A DNA stretch of 46,556 nucleotides from an uncultured Frankineae bacterium (GTDB lineage Bacteria; Actinomycetota; Actinomycetes; Mycobacteriales; SCTD01): contig CADCUB010000052.1 in assembly GCA_902805775.1 (NCBI GenBank), forward strand, positions 66,666 to 113,221, written 5' to 3'. The notes under the pieces were generated by a model, which did no database searches, had not been told where the DNA came from, and worked only from the letters and a program-made list of their open reading frames with translations. Positions 33,875-41,902 of the stretch are shown piece by piece. The stretch's first letter is position 1, and each line of letters begins with the position of its first letter. Both the position numbers and the translations under genes were made by a program.

Positions 33875-34267
33875 GTGCTCGTGCGTGACGTCATGACCTC
33901 CGCCGTGCTGACCGTCGGCCCGACGCACACCCTCCGCCAGGTGGCGCGGCAGATGTCGAGCCGACGGGTCGGTGCGGCCGTCGTGCTCGACCCCGACTCC
34001 GAGGGCCCCGGCATCCTCACCGAGCGCGACGTGCTCGAGTCGGTCGCCTCGGGCCAGGACCCGGAGAAGGAGATCGCCGCCGACCACCTCACGCCCGACG
34101 CGGTCGCCGGCGAGCCCGACTGGGACCTCGACAAGGCCGCGGCGGCGATGGTGGCGGGCGGCTTCCGCCACCTCGTCATCTGCGAGGGAGCCTCCGTGGT
34201 GGGCGTGCTGTCGGTGCGCGACATCGTCCGCGTGTGGAGCTCGGCCCGCGCCGGCGCCGGCGCCTGA
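33875..34267 (+). CDS. Tandem CBS-domain protein
   Basis: The 130 residues consist of two CBS motifs: VRDVMTSAVLTVGPTHTLRQVA to GILTERDVLESVASG, then LDKAAAAMVAGGFRHLVICEG to VVGVLSVRDIVRVW. CBS pairs bind adenine nucleotides and act as energy sensors, usually fused to or regulating another protein. This one has no attached domain. GTG at 33875 is well supported by GAGGAG 5 nt upstream. A TAGCCT at 33843 could be the -10. The partner is unknown. Nearby are ilvE and the esterase/ATP-grasp set. Confidence 0.88.
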   Translation: MLVRDVMTSAVLTVGPTHTLRQVARQMSSRRVGAAVVLDPDSEGPGILTERDVLESVASGQDPEKEIAADHLTPDAVAGEPDWDLDKAAAAMVAGGFRHLVICEGASVVGVLSVRDIVRVWSSARAGAGA

Positions 34268-34313
34268 CGCCTGCGCCACCTCGACGCCTGCAGGACCGTG
34301 CGCCGCCGCCCCC

Positions 34314-34319
34314 TACGCT
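34314..34319 (+). promoter_or_regulatory. Predicted -10 for the esterase/ATP-grasp operon
   Basis: TACGCT lies 9 nt before the ATG at 34329. The transcript would be leaderless or carry 1-2 untranslated nucleotides. No ribosome binding site is visible before the ATG. The three following genes appear to share this promoter. Confidence 0.4.
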
Positions 34320-34328
34320 GCGGGGGCC

Positions 34329-35390
34329 ATGGCTGCTCAGGTCGAGGGCGACGTGCTCGCCTTCCGCTTCTCCGACCCCGCCCGCGCGCTGCGCGCCGTG
34401 CGGCTGCAGCAGGACGTCCGCCTGCCGGGTGACCGGCTCGACTTCGTGCGGCACGCCGGGGAGTGGGTGCTGACGGTCCCGCGGCCCGACGTCGACCGGA
34501 TGGAGTACGCCCTCGAGCTGCGGCACGCCGACGGGCGCAGCGAGTGGGTGACCGACCCCGACAACCCCCACCGCGTCCGGGGCGCGTTCGGCGACAAGTC
34601 GGTCCTGCTCATGCCGGGCTACGTCCCGCCCGCCTGGACCGGGGCGCGCCCGCCGCGGGGGCCGCGCCGCGCGCTGCGCCTGGCCAGCCGCGGGCTCCCG
34701 CAGGAGGTCCCGGCCGTCCTGTGGAGCAGCGTCGGGCTGGCGGACGACGTCGAGGCGCCGCTGCTGGTCGTGCACGACGGTCCCGAGTACGACGACCTCG
34801 CCGACCTGACGCTGTTCCTCGACGCCATGGTGTCCTCGGGCCGGCTGCCGGCCCTGCGGGCGGCCCTGCTGGCGCCGGTCGACCGCAACGAGACCTACAG
34901 CGCCTCGGCGACGTACGGCCGCGCGCTCGCCCTCGGCCTGGTGCCGGCCCTGCGGCGGGACGCACCGACCACGGTCGTGCTCGGCATGGGCGCCAGTCTC
35001 GGCGGACTCGCGATGCTGCAGGCGCAGCGGGCCCACCCCGGTGTCTTCGCCGGGCTCTACCTGCAGAGCAGCAGCTTCTTCCACCGGGTGCTGGACGAGC
35101 AGGAGAGCGGCTTCGCCCGCTTCACCCGCATCACCTCCTTCGTCGACGCGGTCCTGCGCGCCGGACCGGCCGAGGACCCGGTGCCCGTGGTGATGTCCTG
35201 CGGCCTGATCGAGGAGAACGTCGAGAACAACCGCCTCATGACCCGCGCCCTGCAGGCCCAGGGCTACGACACCCGCCTGGTCGAGAACCGCGACGTGCAC
35301 ACCTACACCGGCTGGCGCGACACACTCGACCCCCACCTCGTCGACCTCGTGCGCCGCGTCCTGGAGGGCCCGGCGGAGGCCGGACGGTGA
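34329..35390 (+). CDS. Enterochelin-esterase-like alpha/beta hydrolase (first of a three-gene set)
   Basis: This 353-residue protein starts with a carbohydrate-binding-like beta region (to ~130) resembling the N-terminus of Fes-type esterases. A catalytic domain of the putative-esterase (D/Fes) family follows. LLVVHDGPEYDD is the typical entry strand. The nucleophile is S223 in VVLGMGASLGGLAML, and the probable catalytic His is H324 in NRDVHTYTGWRD. The ATG at 34329 follows the -10. The stop overlaps the next esterase gene (GTGA). The family often cleaves esters of siderophores or of other small molecules. No siderophore genes are in view, so the substrate is unknown. Confidence 0.8.
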   Translation: MAAQVEGDVLAFRFSDPARALRAVRLQQDVRLPGDRLDFVRHAGEWVLTVPRPDVDRMEYALELRHADGRSEWVTDPDNPHRVRGAFGDKSVLLMPGYVPPAWTGARPPRGPRRALRLASRGLPQEVPAVLWSSVGLADDVEAPLLVVHDGPEYDDLADLTLFLDAMVSSGRLPALRAALLAPVDRNETYSASATYGRALALGLVPALRRDAPTTVVLGMGASLGGLAMLQAQRAHPGVFAGLYLQSSSFFHRVLDEQESGFARFTRITSFVDAVLRAGPAEDPVPVVMSCGLIEENVENNRLMTRALQAQGYDTRLVENRDVHTYTGWRDTLDPHLVDLVRRVLEGPAEAGR

Positions 35391-36127
35391 GGCGCGACGT
35401 CGTCGAGCTGCACTCGCCCGAGCTCGGCTGGGCTCCGCGGGTGATCGCCCACGGGTCGTACGGCCGGCCGGTCCTGCTCTTCCCGACCTCCGAGGGGCGC
35501 GCCGAGGACGTCGAGCACCACGGGCTCGTCGACGCCGTACGGCCCCTGCTCGACGCCGGCCGGGTCAAGCTCTACAGCGTCGACTCGTGGGACGGCGGCT
35601 CGTGGTACCGCCGCGACCTGCCGCTCGAGGAGCGGGCGCGGCTGCACGAGGCGTACGAGCGGTGGCTCGTCGAGGGCGTCGTGCCCTTCGTCGACGCCGA
35701 CTGCGGCGGCCGGCAGGACATGGCGGTGGCCGGCTGCAGCTTCGGCGCCTACCACGCGGCGAACCTCGCCCTGCGGCGTGCGGACCTGTTCCCCCTCGCG
35801 CTGTGCTTCTCCGGCGTCTACGACCTGTCCGTCCTCGGCTGGGGGGAGCGCGGGACGTCGTTCCACCTCAACAACCCGCTGTGGTCGCTGGGGGCGGCCG
35901 AGGGCGAGCACCTCGACTGGCTGCGCTCCCGGCTGTCGCTGCTGCTCGTGTGCGGGCAGGGGATGTGGGAGGACACGACCGGCGCGCTGGAGAGCACCCG
36001 GGCCTTCGGCGCGCTGTGCGCCGACAAGGGCCTGCGGGTCGAGACCGACCTGTGGGGGCACGACGTCCCGCACGACTGGCCGTCCTGGCGGGCGCAGCTC
36101 GCCCACCACCTGCCGCGCTTCGTCTAG
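35387..36127 (+). CDS. Putative esterase family protein (second of the set)
   Basis: This 246-residue hydrolase also belongs to the putative-esterase family but lacks the N-terminal domain of its neighbour. The nucleophile elbow is AVAGCSFGAYHAAN (S118), with the candidate His in GHDVPHDWPSW (H229) near the C-terminus. LLFPTSEGRAEDVEHHGLV resembles the entry strand and lid of family members. The GTG start overlaps the upstream stop by 4 bp, and the stop is followed 26 nt later by the ATP-grasp ATG. Two related hydrolases in tandem suggest they act on different bonds or stereoisomers of one substrate. Confidence 0.8.
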   Translation: MRRDVVELHSPELGWAPRVIAHGSYGRPVLLFPTSEGRAEDVEHHGLVDAVRPLLDAGRVKLYSVDSWDGGSWYRRDLPLEERARLHEAYERWLVEGVVPFVDADCGGRQDMAVAGCSFGAYHAANLALRRADLFPLALCFSGVYDLSVLGWGERGTSFHLNNPLWSLGAAEGEHLDWLRSRLSLLLVCGQGMWEDTTGALESTRAFGALCADKGLRVETDLWGHDVPHDWPSWRAQLAHHLPRFV

Positions 36128-36153
36128 TCAGCCTCGTCCACAAGGAGGACCGC

Positions 36154-37395
36154 ATGGCCGACCGCACGCACACGCTCGGACTGCTGCTCGGGACGGAGGA
36201 GGACTGGCCGAGCGCCTTCGAGGCCCTGGTGCGCCGGCTCGACCCGGCGCTGCGGTCCGGTGGCGACACCCACCGCTACGACGTCGAGCGGATCACCATC
36301 GAGCCGTTCGACCTGCGCCAGCCCAGCCGCTACAGCCTGGTCGTCGACCGGCTGGCCTACTGGTACTACGTCCCGCGCGAGTGGCTGAAGAAGGTCGCCC
36401 TCCTGGACGAGGTGTACCTGCTCAACAACCCCTTCACGTTCCAGTCGATGGAGAAGCACGCGGCCTACTGCGCGATGATCCGGCTCGGGCTGAAGGTCCC
36501 CGAGACCTGGCTGGTCCCCTACAAGCAGCCGCCGGACAACCCCCGCTTCCCCTACACGGCAGCCAAGTACAACCGGCCCTTCGACCTGCGCGAGGTCGCG
36601 GGAAGGGTCGGCTACCCGCTGTGGATGAAGCCGTACGACGGCGGTGCCTGGGTCGGCGTCAGCCGCATCCGGGACGAGCAGGACCTCCAGCGGGCCTACG
36701 ACGAGTCGGGGCAGCGCCTGATGCACCTGCAGGAGAGCATCGAGGGCTTCGACGTCTTCGCCCGCTCGCTGTCCATCGGAGCCGAGACGATGGTCATGCG
36801 CTTCTCCCCGGACCGGCCGCAGCACGACCGCTACAGCGTCAGCCACGAGTTCCTCGACCCGACGACCGGCGACGAGGTCGTGACGATCGGCAAGGTCGTC
36901 AACGCCTTCTTCAAGTGGGAGTTCAACTCCTGCGAGACGCTCGTGCGGGGCTCGCAGGTGCACCCGATCGACTACGCCAACGCCTGCCCCGACGTGTCCC
37001 TGACCTCGCTGCACTACTACTTCCCCTGGGCGATGACCTCGCTGGTGAAGTGGTCGCTGTTCTGCACCGCGGTCGGCAGGAAGCCGCGCGTCGACCTCGA
37101 CACCCGGCGCTGGTACGACGTCGCCGACGCGGGCGGGTCCTACGAGGACAGGCTCGGCGCCTACCGGCGGATGGCCGACGAGTACTTCGAGACCGAGCGG
37201 TACGCCGAGTTCGTCGCCACCCAGCTCGGCGACCTCGAGGCGGTGGCGCACGACTACTTCTCGTCCGCCGACTTCGACCGCCTGCTCGTCGAGACCGTGC
37301 AGTCGACCTTCCCGGCGCACGAGCACGAGCAGTTCGTCGCGCACTACCGCGGGCTGCTCGGGGCCTGGGTCGCGGACGCCGCCCGGGCGCGCTGA
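36154..37395 (+). CDS. ATP-grasp-fold ligase-like protein (third of the set)
   Basis: This 413-residue protein looks like an ATP-grasp carboxylate-amine ligase. VGYPLWMKPYDGGAWVG has the ATP-contacting lysine (K159), LMHLQESIEGFDVFARSLSIG is the adenine-side hinge, and VHPIDYANACPDVSLTS carries the Asp/Asn pair expected for Mg2+. ATP-grasp enzymes join a carboxylate and an amine, thiol or imidazole through an acyl-phosphate. A strong AAGGAGG precedes the ATG. Domains outside the motif are not recognised and the substrate is unknown. A stem-loop 37 nt downstream closes the operon. Confidence 0.75.
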   Translation: MADRTHTLGLLLGTEEDWPSAFEALVRRLDPALRSGGDTHRYDVERITIEPFDLRQPSRYSLVVDRLAYWYYVPREWLKKVALLDEVYLLNNPFTFQSMEKHAAYCAMIRLGLKVPETWLVPYKQPPDNPRFPYTAAKYNRPFDLREVAGRVGYPLWMKPYDGGAWVGVSRIRDEQDLQRAYDESGQRLMHLQESIEGFDVFARSLSIGAETMVMRFSPDRPQHDRYSVSHEFLDPTTGDEVVTIGKVVNAFFKWEFNSCETLVRGSQVHPIDYANACPDVSLTSLHYYFPWAMTSLVKWSLFCTAVGRKPRVDLDTRRWYDVADAGGSYEDRLGAYRRMADEYFETERYAEFVATQLGDLEAVAHDYFSSADFDRLLVETVQSTFPAHEHEQFVAHYRGLLGAWVADAARAR

Positions 37396-37431
37396 CGCCT
37401 CGCGTCCCACCCCTCCCGGCCTTGTCCGTCC

Positions 37432-37459
37432 CCGCCGACGGCGCCTGGACCGTCGGTGG
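37432..37459 (+). terminator. Terminator after the esterase/ATP-grasp operon
   Basis: CCGCCGACGG (37432-37441) pairs with CCGTCGGTGG (37450-37459), with one G-T pair and an 8-nt loop. It lies 37 nt after the stop of the ATP-grasp gene and before the cimA promoter region. There is no T tract. Confidence 0.55.
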
Positions 37460-37593
37460 TCGGTGCGGGCGGACGAGCAGCCCCGGCGTGCGGCGCTGGC
37501 AGACTGGCGGCGCGGCGACCCCGCGCTGTCCCCCTCCGCGTCCAGGGCCGACCGGGCACCTGCACCGGAGTTCCCGCTGCCCGTAGGACCGCC

Positions 37594-39213
37594 GTGAACC
37601 GCCCGCCGGACGTGCTCCGTCCCGCCGACACCTTCCACGTCTACGACACGACCCTGCGCGACGGCTCGCAGCGCGAGGGGATGGCGCTGTCGGTCAACGA
37701 CAAGCTCGCCATCGCCCGCCACCTCGACGACCTCGGCGTCGGCTTCATCGAGGGCGGCTGGCCGGGCGCGAACCCCAAGGACGCGGAGTTCTTCCGGCGC
37801 GCGCGCACCGAGCTCGACCTGTCGGTCGCCCAGCTGGCGGCCTTCGGCAGCACCCGCCGGCCGGGCGGGGACGCCGCGACCGACCTGGCCCACCTGCGCG
37901 AGTCGGGCGCCGGGACCGTCACGCTCGTGGCCAAGGCCGACGTGCGCCACGTCGAGCGGGCGCTGCGCACCACCCGCGAGGAGAACCTCGCCATGGTGCG
38001 CGACAGCGTCGCCCACCTGCGCGGCGAGGGCCAGCGGGTGTTCCTGGACGCCGAGCACTTCTTCGACGGCTACGCCGCGGATCCCGCGTACGCCGTGGAG
38101 GTCCTGCGGGCCGCCGCCGAGGCGGGCGCCGACGTGCTGGTGCTGTGCGACACCAACGGCGGCATGCTGCCGTACCGCCTGTCGCAGGTGGTCGCCGAGG
38201 TCGTCGCCACCGGCCTGCGGGTCGGCATCCACGCCCACGACGACACCGCCTGCGCGGTCGCCAACTCGCTGGCGGCGGTCGACGCCGGCGCCACCCACGT
38301 GCAGGGGACCGCCAACGGGTACGGCGAGCGGTGCGGCAACGCCGACCTGTTCAGCGTCGTCGCGGCGCTGGAGGCCAAGGCCGGCCGGTCGGTGCTGCCC
38401 CCGGGCCGCCTGGTCGAGCTCGGCCGTGTGGCGCACGCCGTCGCGGAAGTGGCCAACATCGCGCCCGACCCGCACCAGCCGTGGGTCGGCGCGAGCGCGT
38501 TCGCGCACAAGGCGGGCCTGCACGTCAGCGCCGTCAAGGCCGACCCCGACCTCTACCAGCACGCCGACCCGGCCGTGGTCGGCAACGACATGCGCCTGCT
38601 CGTCAGCGAGCTGGCCGGTCGGGCGACCATCGAGCTCAAGGGCCGTGCGCTCGGCCTCGAGCCCGACGCCGCCACGGTGCTGCGGGTGCTCGACAGCGTG
38701 AAGGACCTGGAGTCCGTCGGCTACGCCTTCGAGGCGGCGGAGGCCAGCTTCGAGCTGCTGCTGCGCGAGCAGATGGGGCAGCGGCCGCGCTACTTCGACC
38801 TCGAGTCGTGGCGGGTCATCGTCGAGGCGCGGGCGGGGCAGGTGGTGTCGGAGGCGACGGTGAAGCTGCACGCCGGCGGCGAGCGGATCGTCGCGACCGG
38901 CGAGGGCAACGGGCCGGTGCACGCGCTCGACACGGCCCTGCGGTCGGCGCTGTGCGGGCTCTACCCGGGGCTCGGGGAGCTCGAGCTCGTCGACTACAAG
39001 GTGCGGATCATCAGCGGCGAGCACGGCACGGACGCCGTGACGCGCGTGCTGGTGCAGACCTCCGACGGGGAGCGGGAGTGGGGCACCGTCGGCGTGCACG
39101 AGAACGTCATCGCCGCCTCCTGGCAGGCGCTGGAGGAGGCCTACACGACCGGGCTGCTGCGGCAGGGCGCCGGCACGTCCGCCACGCCGGCCGCCGTCGG
39201 GGGGCGCCGGTAG
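37594..39213 (+). CDS. cimA: Citramalate synthase
   Basis: CimA condenses pyruvate and acetyl-CoA to (R)-citramalate, which the LeuCD and LeuB enzymes convert to 2-oxobutyrate, giving isoleucine without threonine. This 539-residue HMG-CoA-lyase-like enzyme has YDTTLRDGSQREGMALS, IEGGWPGANPKDAEFF, the metal-site HAHDDTACAVANS (H213, H215) and GTANGYGERCGNADL. A C-terminal LeuA-type regulatory domain begins near residue 405. The FIEGGWPG region and the lack of a separate acceptor pocket motif favour CimA over LeuA. GTAGGA precedes the GTG start. No leader peptide was seen in the 198-nt upstream gap. Confidence 0.88.
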   Translation: MNRPPDVLRPADTFHVYDTTLRDGSQREGMALSVNDKLAIARHLDDLGVGFIEGGWPGANPKDAEFFRRARTELDLSVAQLAAFGSTRRPGGDAATDLAHLRESGAGTVTLVAKADVRHVERALRTTREENLAMVRDSVAHLRGEGQRVFLDAEHFFDGYAADPAYAVEVLRAAAEAGADVLVLCDTNGGMLPYRLSQVVAEVVATGLRVGIHAHDDTACAVANSLAAVDAGATHVQGTANGYGERCGNADLFSVVAALEAKAGRSVLPPGRLVELGRVAHAVAEVANIAPDPHQPWVGASAFAHKAGLHVSAVKADPDLYQHADPAVVGNDMRLLVSELAGRATIELKGRALGLEPDAATVLRVLDSVKDLESVGYAFEAAEASFELLLREQMGQRPRYFDLESWRVIVEARAGQVVSEATVKLHAGGERIVATGEGNGPVHALDTALRSALCGLYPGLGELELVDYKVRIISGEHGTDAVTRVLVQTSDGEREWGTVGVHENVIAASWQALEEAYTTGLLRQGAGTSATPAAVGGRR

Positions 39214-39284
39214 CCTCGGCCGCGCGACGGCCTGCGAGGCCGCGAACGACCGACCGACCGACGTCCGACGAGAGGTCCTGCCGC

Positions 39285-40082
39285 GTGCGCATCGCCCGCT
39301 TCGCCCGTTCCGGGGACATCTCCTACGGCCTGGTGCAGGGCGGCGGCGACGACCCGGCGCAGCTGGCCATCGCGCCGCTGCAGGGGCACCCGCTGTTCGA
39401 CCCCACGCCCACGGGCGAGGTGCTGGAGCTGTCGTCGGTGCGCCTGCTGGCCCCCGTGCAGCCGATCAACGTCGTCTGCATCGGCAAGAACTACGCCGAC
39501 CACGTCAAGGAGATGGCCGGGCTCACCGGCGGCGGCGGTGAGGCGGGAGTGCCGACGGTGTTCCTCAAGCCGGCGACGTCCGTGGTCGGCCCGGGCGACC
39601 CGGTGCGCCTGCCCGCCGGCGTCGGCCGGGTCGACCACGAGGGCGAGCTGGCGGTGGTCATCGGCAAGCCGGCCCGCGACCTGACGGCCGCCACCGCGCT
39701 CGACCACGTGTGGGGCTACACCGCCGCCAACGACGTCACCGCACGCGACCAGCAGAAGAGCGACGGGCAGTGGACGCGGGGCAAGGGCCACGACACCTTC
39801 TGCCCCATCGGTCCGTGGGTCGAGACCGACCTCGACCCGTCGGACCTGCGGGTCCGCTGCGAGGTCGACGAGGTGCTGCGCCAGGACGGCCGCACCCGCG
39901 ACCTCATCCACGACGTCCCGTCGGTGCTGGCCTTCATCACCTCCTTCATGACCCTCCTGCCCGGCGACGTGGTGCTGACCGGCACACCGGCCGGCGTCGG
40001 GCCGCTCGAGCCGGGGCAGACCGTCACCGTCGAGGTGGAGGGCGTCGGCGCGCTCACCAACCCGGTCGTCGCGCGCTCATGA
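39285..40082 (+). CDS. Fumarylacetoacetate hydrolase-family protein
   Basis: This 265-residue protein has the FAH fold with its metal-binding acidic residues: VCIGKNYADHVKEM, FLKPATSVVGPGDPV, HEGELAVVIGK and the catalytic-core stretch AANDVTARDQQKSDGQW followed by GKGHDTFCPIGPW. Family members split or decarboxylate beta-dicarbonyl acids, including oxaloacetate. The exact reaction cannot be assigned. Homologues sit next to gltX in mycobacteria. The GTG at 39285 has GAGAGG 9 nt upstream. The 5' untranslated region includes a short (CGAC)n tract. The stop overlaps the gltX start (ATGA). Confidence 0.88.
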   Translation: MRIARFARSGDISYGLVQGGGDDPAQLAIAPLQGHPLFDPTPTGEVLELSSVRLLAPVQPINVVCIGKNYADHVKEMAGLTGGGGEAGVPTVFLKPATSVVGPGDPVRLPAGVGRVDHEGELAVVIGKPARDLTAATALDHVWGYTAANDVTARDQQKSDGQWTRGKGHDTFCPIGPWVETDLDPSDLRVRCEVDEVLRQDGRTRDLIHDVPSVLAFITSFMTLLPGDVVLTGTPAGVGPLEPGQTVTVEVEGVGALTNPVVARS

Positions 40083-41572
40083 CCGGTCCCGGACCCGTGC
40101 GCGTGCGCGTCGCGCCGTCGCCGACGGGCGACCCCCACGTCGGCACGGCCTACATGTCGCTGTTCAACCTCGCCTTCGCCCGGCAGCAGGGCGGGACGTT
40201 CGTGCTGCGGGTCGAGGACACCGACCGGGCGCGCTTCCGTGCCGACAGCGAGCAGCAGGTCTACGACACGCTGCACTGGCTGGGGCTCGACTGGGACGAG
40301 GGTCCCGACAAGGGCGGTCCCTACGCGCCGTACCGGCAGAGCGAGCGGCTCGACACCTACCGGCCGCACGTCGACCGGCTGCTGGCCGACGGGCACGCCT
40401 ACCTGTGCTGGTGCTCCGGCGAGCGGCTCACCGCGATGCGCGAGGAGCAGCAGCGGCGCAAGGTGCCGACGGGCTACGACCGGCTGTGCGTCGGCAAGAG
40501 CGAGGCCGAGAGGGCCGAGCTGCCGGGCTTCTCGCCGGATCCGGTCGTGCGGATGCTCGTGCCGGACGCCCCGCCGCTGTCGTTCGTCGACCTGGTGCGC
40601 GGCGAGGTCTCCGCTCCCCGGCCGGACGACCAGGTGCTGCTCAAGGCCGACGGCTTCCCGACCTACCACCTGGCCGTCGTCGTCGACGACCACCTGATGG
40701 GGATCACGCACGTCGTGCGCGGCGAGGAGTGGATCTCCTCGACGCCCAAGCACCTGCTGCTGTTCGACTGGCTCGGGTGGGAGCGGCCGGCCTTCGCGCA
40801 CATGCCGCTGCTGCGCAACGCCGACAAGAGCAAGATCAGCAAGCGCAAGAACCCCGCGGCGAGGCTGACGTGGTTCCTCGAGCAGGGCTACCTGCCGGAG
40901 GCGCTGCTGAACTTCCTCGGGCTGCTCGGCTACTCGCTGCCCGACGGGCAGGAGGTCTTCTCGTTCGAGGAGATGTCGCGGACGTTCGACTGGGGCCGGA
41001 TCAACACGGTCGGGCCGGTGTTCGACCTCGACAAGCTCGGCTGGCTCAACGGCGAGCACGTCCGCAGGCTGTCGGAGGACGACTTCGCCGCGCGGGCTCT
41101 GCCGTTCCTGCAGCGCGCGGGCCTGGTGTCCGAGCCTGCCCTGCCGGAGCAGCTCGAGGTGCTGCGCGCGCTCGTGCCGCTGGTGCAGACGCGCGTGGCC
41201 CTGCTGTCGGAGCTGCCGGCGCTGGTGGGCTTCGCGTTCGTGCCGGAGGAGGAGTTCGCCGTGGAGCCGTCGGCGGCGGCCAAGGCGCTCACGCCGACCA
41301 ACGCTCCGGTGCTGCTCGCGGCCGCCGACGCCCTGGAGGCGGTGACGGACTGGACGACCGCGTCGGTGCAGGCGGCCGTCGACGGCGCGCTGCTCGAGGG
41401 CGGCCTGGGGCTCAAGCGCGGCAAGGCCTACCTGCCGCTGCGCGCGGCCGTGTCCGGCGCGTCCGTCTCGCCGCCGCTGCCCGAGTCGATGGCCCTGCTG
41501 GGGCGCGAGCGGGTGCTCCGGCGGCTGCGGGCGGCGGCGGACGCGCTCGGGGCGGGTGCGGACGTCGGCTAG
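40079..41572 (+). CDS. gltX: Glutamyl-tRNA synthetase (GluRS)
   Basis: GluRS charges tRNA-Glu and, because GatCAB is encoded in the same window, probably also tRNA-Gln (the non-discriminating type). Class I motifs are the HIGH-like VRVAPSPTGDPHVGTAY at the N-terminus and the KMSKS-equivalent KSKISKRKN. The zinc-binding region YLCWCS is present in a reduced form, and the C-terminal anticodon-binding domain includes VPLVQTRVALLSELPAL. Length is 497 residues. The tRNA-Gln and tRNA-Glu genes lie immediately downstream, an apt pairing with this enzyme. Confidence 0.97.
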   Translation: MTGPGPVRVRVAPSPTGDPHVGTAYMSLFNLAFARQQGGTFVLRVEDTDRARFRADSEQQVYDTLHWLGLDWDEGPDKGGPYAPYRQSERLDTYRPHVDRLLADGHAYLCWCSGERLTAMREEQQRRKVPTGYDRLCVGKSEAERAELPGFSPDPVVRMLVPDAPPLSFVDLVRGEVSAPRPDDQVLLKADGFPTYHLAVVVDDHLMGITHVVRGEEWISSTPKHLLLFDWLGWERPAFAHMPLLRNADKSKISKRKNPAARLTWFLEQGYLPEALLNFLGLLGYSLPDGQEVFSFEEMSRTFDWGRINTVGPVFDLDKLGWLNGEHVRRLSEDDFAARALPFLQRAGLVSEPALPEQLEVLRALVPLVQTRVALLSELPALVGFAFVPEEEFAVEPSAAAKALTPTNAPVLLAAADALEAVTDWTTASVQAAVDGALLEGGLGLKRGKAYLPLRAAVSGASVSPPLPESMALLGRERVLRRLRAAADALGAGADVG

Positions 41573-41575
41573 ACT
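41570..41575 (+). promoter_or_regulatory. Predicted -10 for tRNA-Gln
   Basis: TAGACT overlaps the gltX stop codon and would place a start near 41582. The short leader contains a 7-bp hairpin, CCGCAGG (41586-41592) with CCTGCGG (41602-41608), which could be a gltX terminator or a processing signal before the tRNA at 41615. Confidence 0.4.
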
Positions 41576-41614
41576 CTCCGGCGGACCGCAGGGGTGATCC
41601 TCCTGCGGCGTCCA

Positions 41615-41686
41615 TGGGGTATGGGGTAATTGGCAGCCCGACGGTTTCTGGTTCCGTTAGTCTTGGTTCGAGTCCAGGTACCCCAG
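41615..41686 (+). tRNA. tRNA-Gln (anticodon CTG)
   Basis: The 72-nt cloverleaf has acceptor TGGGGTA/TACCCCA, a D arm containing GTAATTGGCAG, anticodon loop TTCTGGT (CTG, reading CAG codons), and T arm ending GGTTCGAGTCC. The discriminator is G, and CCA is not encoded. The top of the anticodon stem (ACGGT against TCCGT) has a T-T apposition at positions 31-39 that is usually paired. With GatCAB present this tRNA is probably first charged with Glu and then amidated. Confidence 0.92.
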
Positions 41687-41733
41687 CGCACGACTCGTAC
41701 GAGCACGTAGGATGCAGGACCAGCACGAGCAGG

Positions 41734-41739
41734 TAAGAT
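41734..41739 (+). promoter_or_regulatory. Predicted -10 for tRNA-Glu
   Basis: TAAGAT lies 18 nt before the tRNA-Glu gene. A second candidate, TAGGAT, occurs at 41708-41713. A 10-bp palindrome CTCGTACGAG (41694-41703) lies between the two tRNA genes. Confidence 0.4.
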
Positions 41740-41757
41740 CAGCAGTGGAGTTCCTGA

Positions 41758-41830
41758 GCCCCCGTCGTCTAGCGGCCCAGGACGCCGCCCTCTCACGGCG
41801 GTAGCGTGGGTTCGAATCCCATCGGGGGTA
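41758..41830 (+). tRNA. tRNA-Glu (anticodon CTC)
   Basis: The 73-nt cloverleaf has acceptor GCCCCCG/CGGGGGT (with G-T at 1-72), D arm GTCTAGCGGCCCAGGAC, anticodon stem CCGCC/GGCGG with loop CTCTCAC (CTC, reading GAG) and T arm GGGTTCGAATCCC. The discriminator is A. CCA is not encoded. It is nearly identical to actinobacterial tRNA-Glu genes I recall. A strong stem-loop begins 17 nt later. Confidence 0.95.
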
Positions 41831-41846
41831 CGTCTGTCCGGCACGT

Positions 41847-41877
41847 GAGCCTGTCGTCCGACTCGGGCGGCAGGCTC
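41847..41877 (+). terminator. Terminator after tRNA-Glu
   Basis: GAGCCTGTCG (41847-41856) pairs with CGGCAGGCTC (41868-41877), 10 bp with one G-T pair and an 11-nt loop. It is 17 nt after the tRNA and 26 nt before the end of the convergent HNH gene. There is no T tract. Confidence 0.6.
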
Positions 41878-41902
41878 TGGCATGTCCGCGCCGGCGTCGG
41901 CG

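Noticed and set aside
37396..37593. Leader peptide before cimA
   Set aside because: No isoleucine codons or convincing short frame with a hairpin and T tract were found. The one clear hairpin is better read as the terminator of the upstream operon.
39247..39261. CGAC microsatellite before the FAH-family gene as a CRISPR or regulatory array
   Set aside because: Only three to four units of 4 bp with no spacers. It is a simple tract in a leader.
41694..41703. Palindrome CTCGTACGAG between the tRNA genes as an attachment site
   Set aside because: No second copy and no integrase were found, so it is only noted as a short palindrome.
41758..41830. tRNA-Glu as an integration site for the HNH region
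   Set aside because: I could not find a repeat of the tRNA 3' end near the HNH gene, and no integrase is present.
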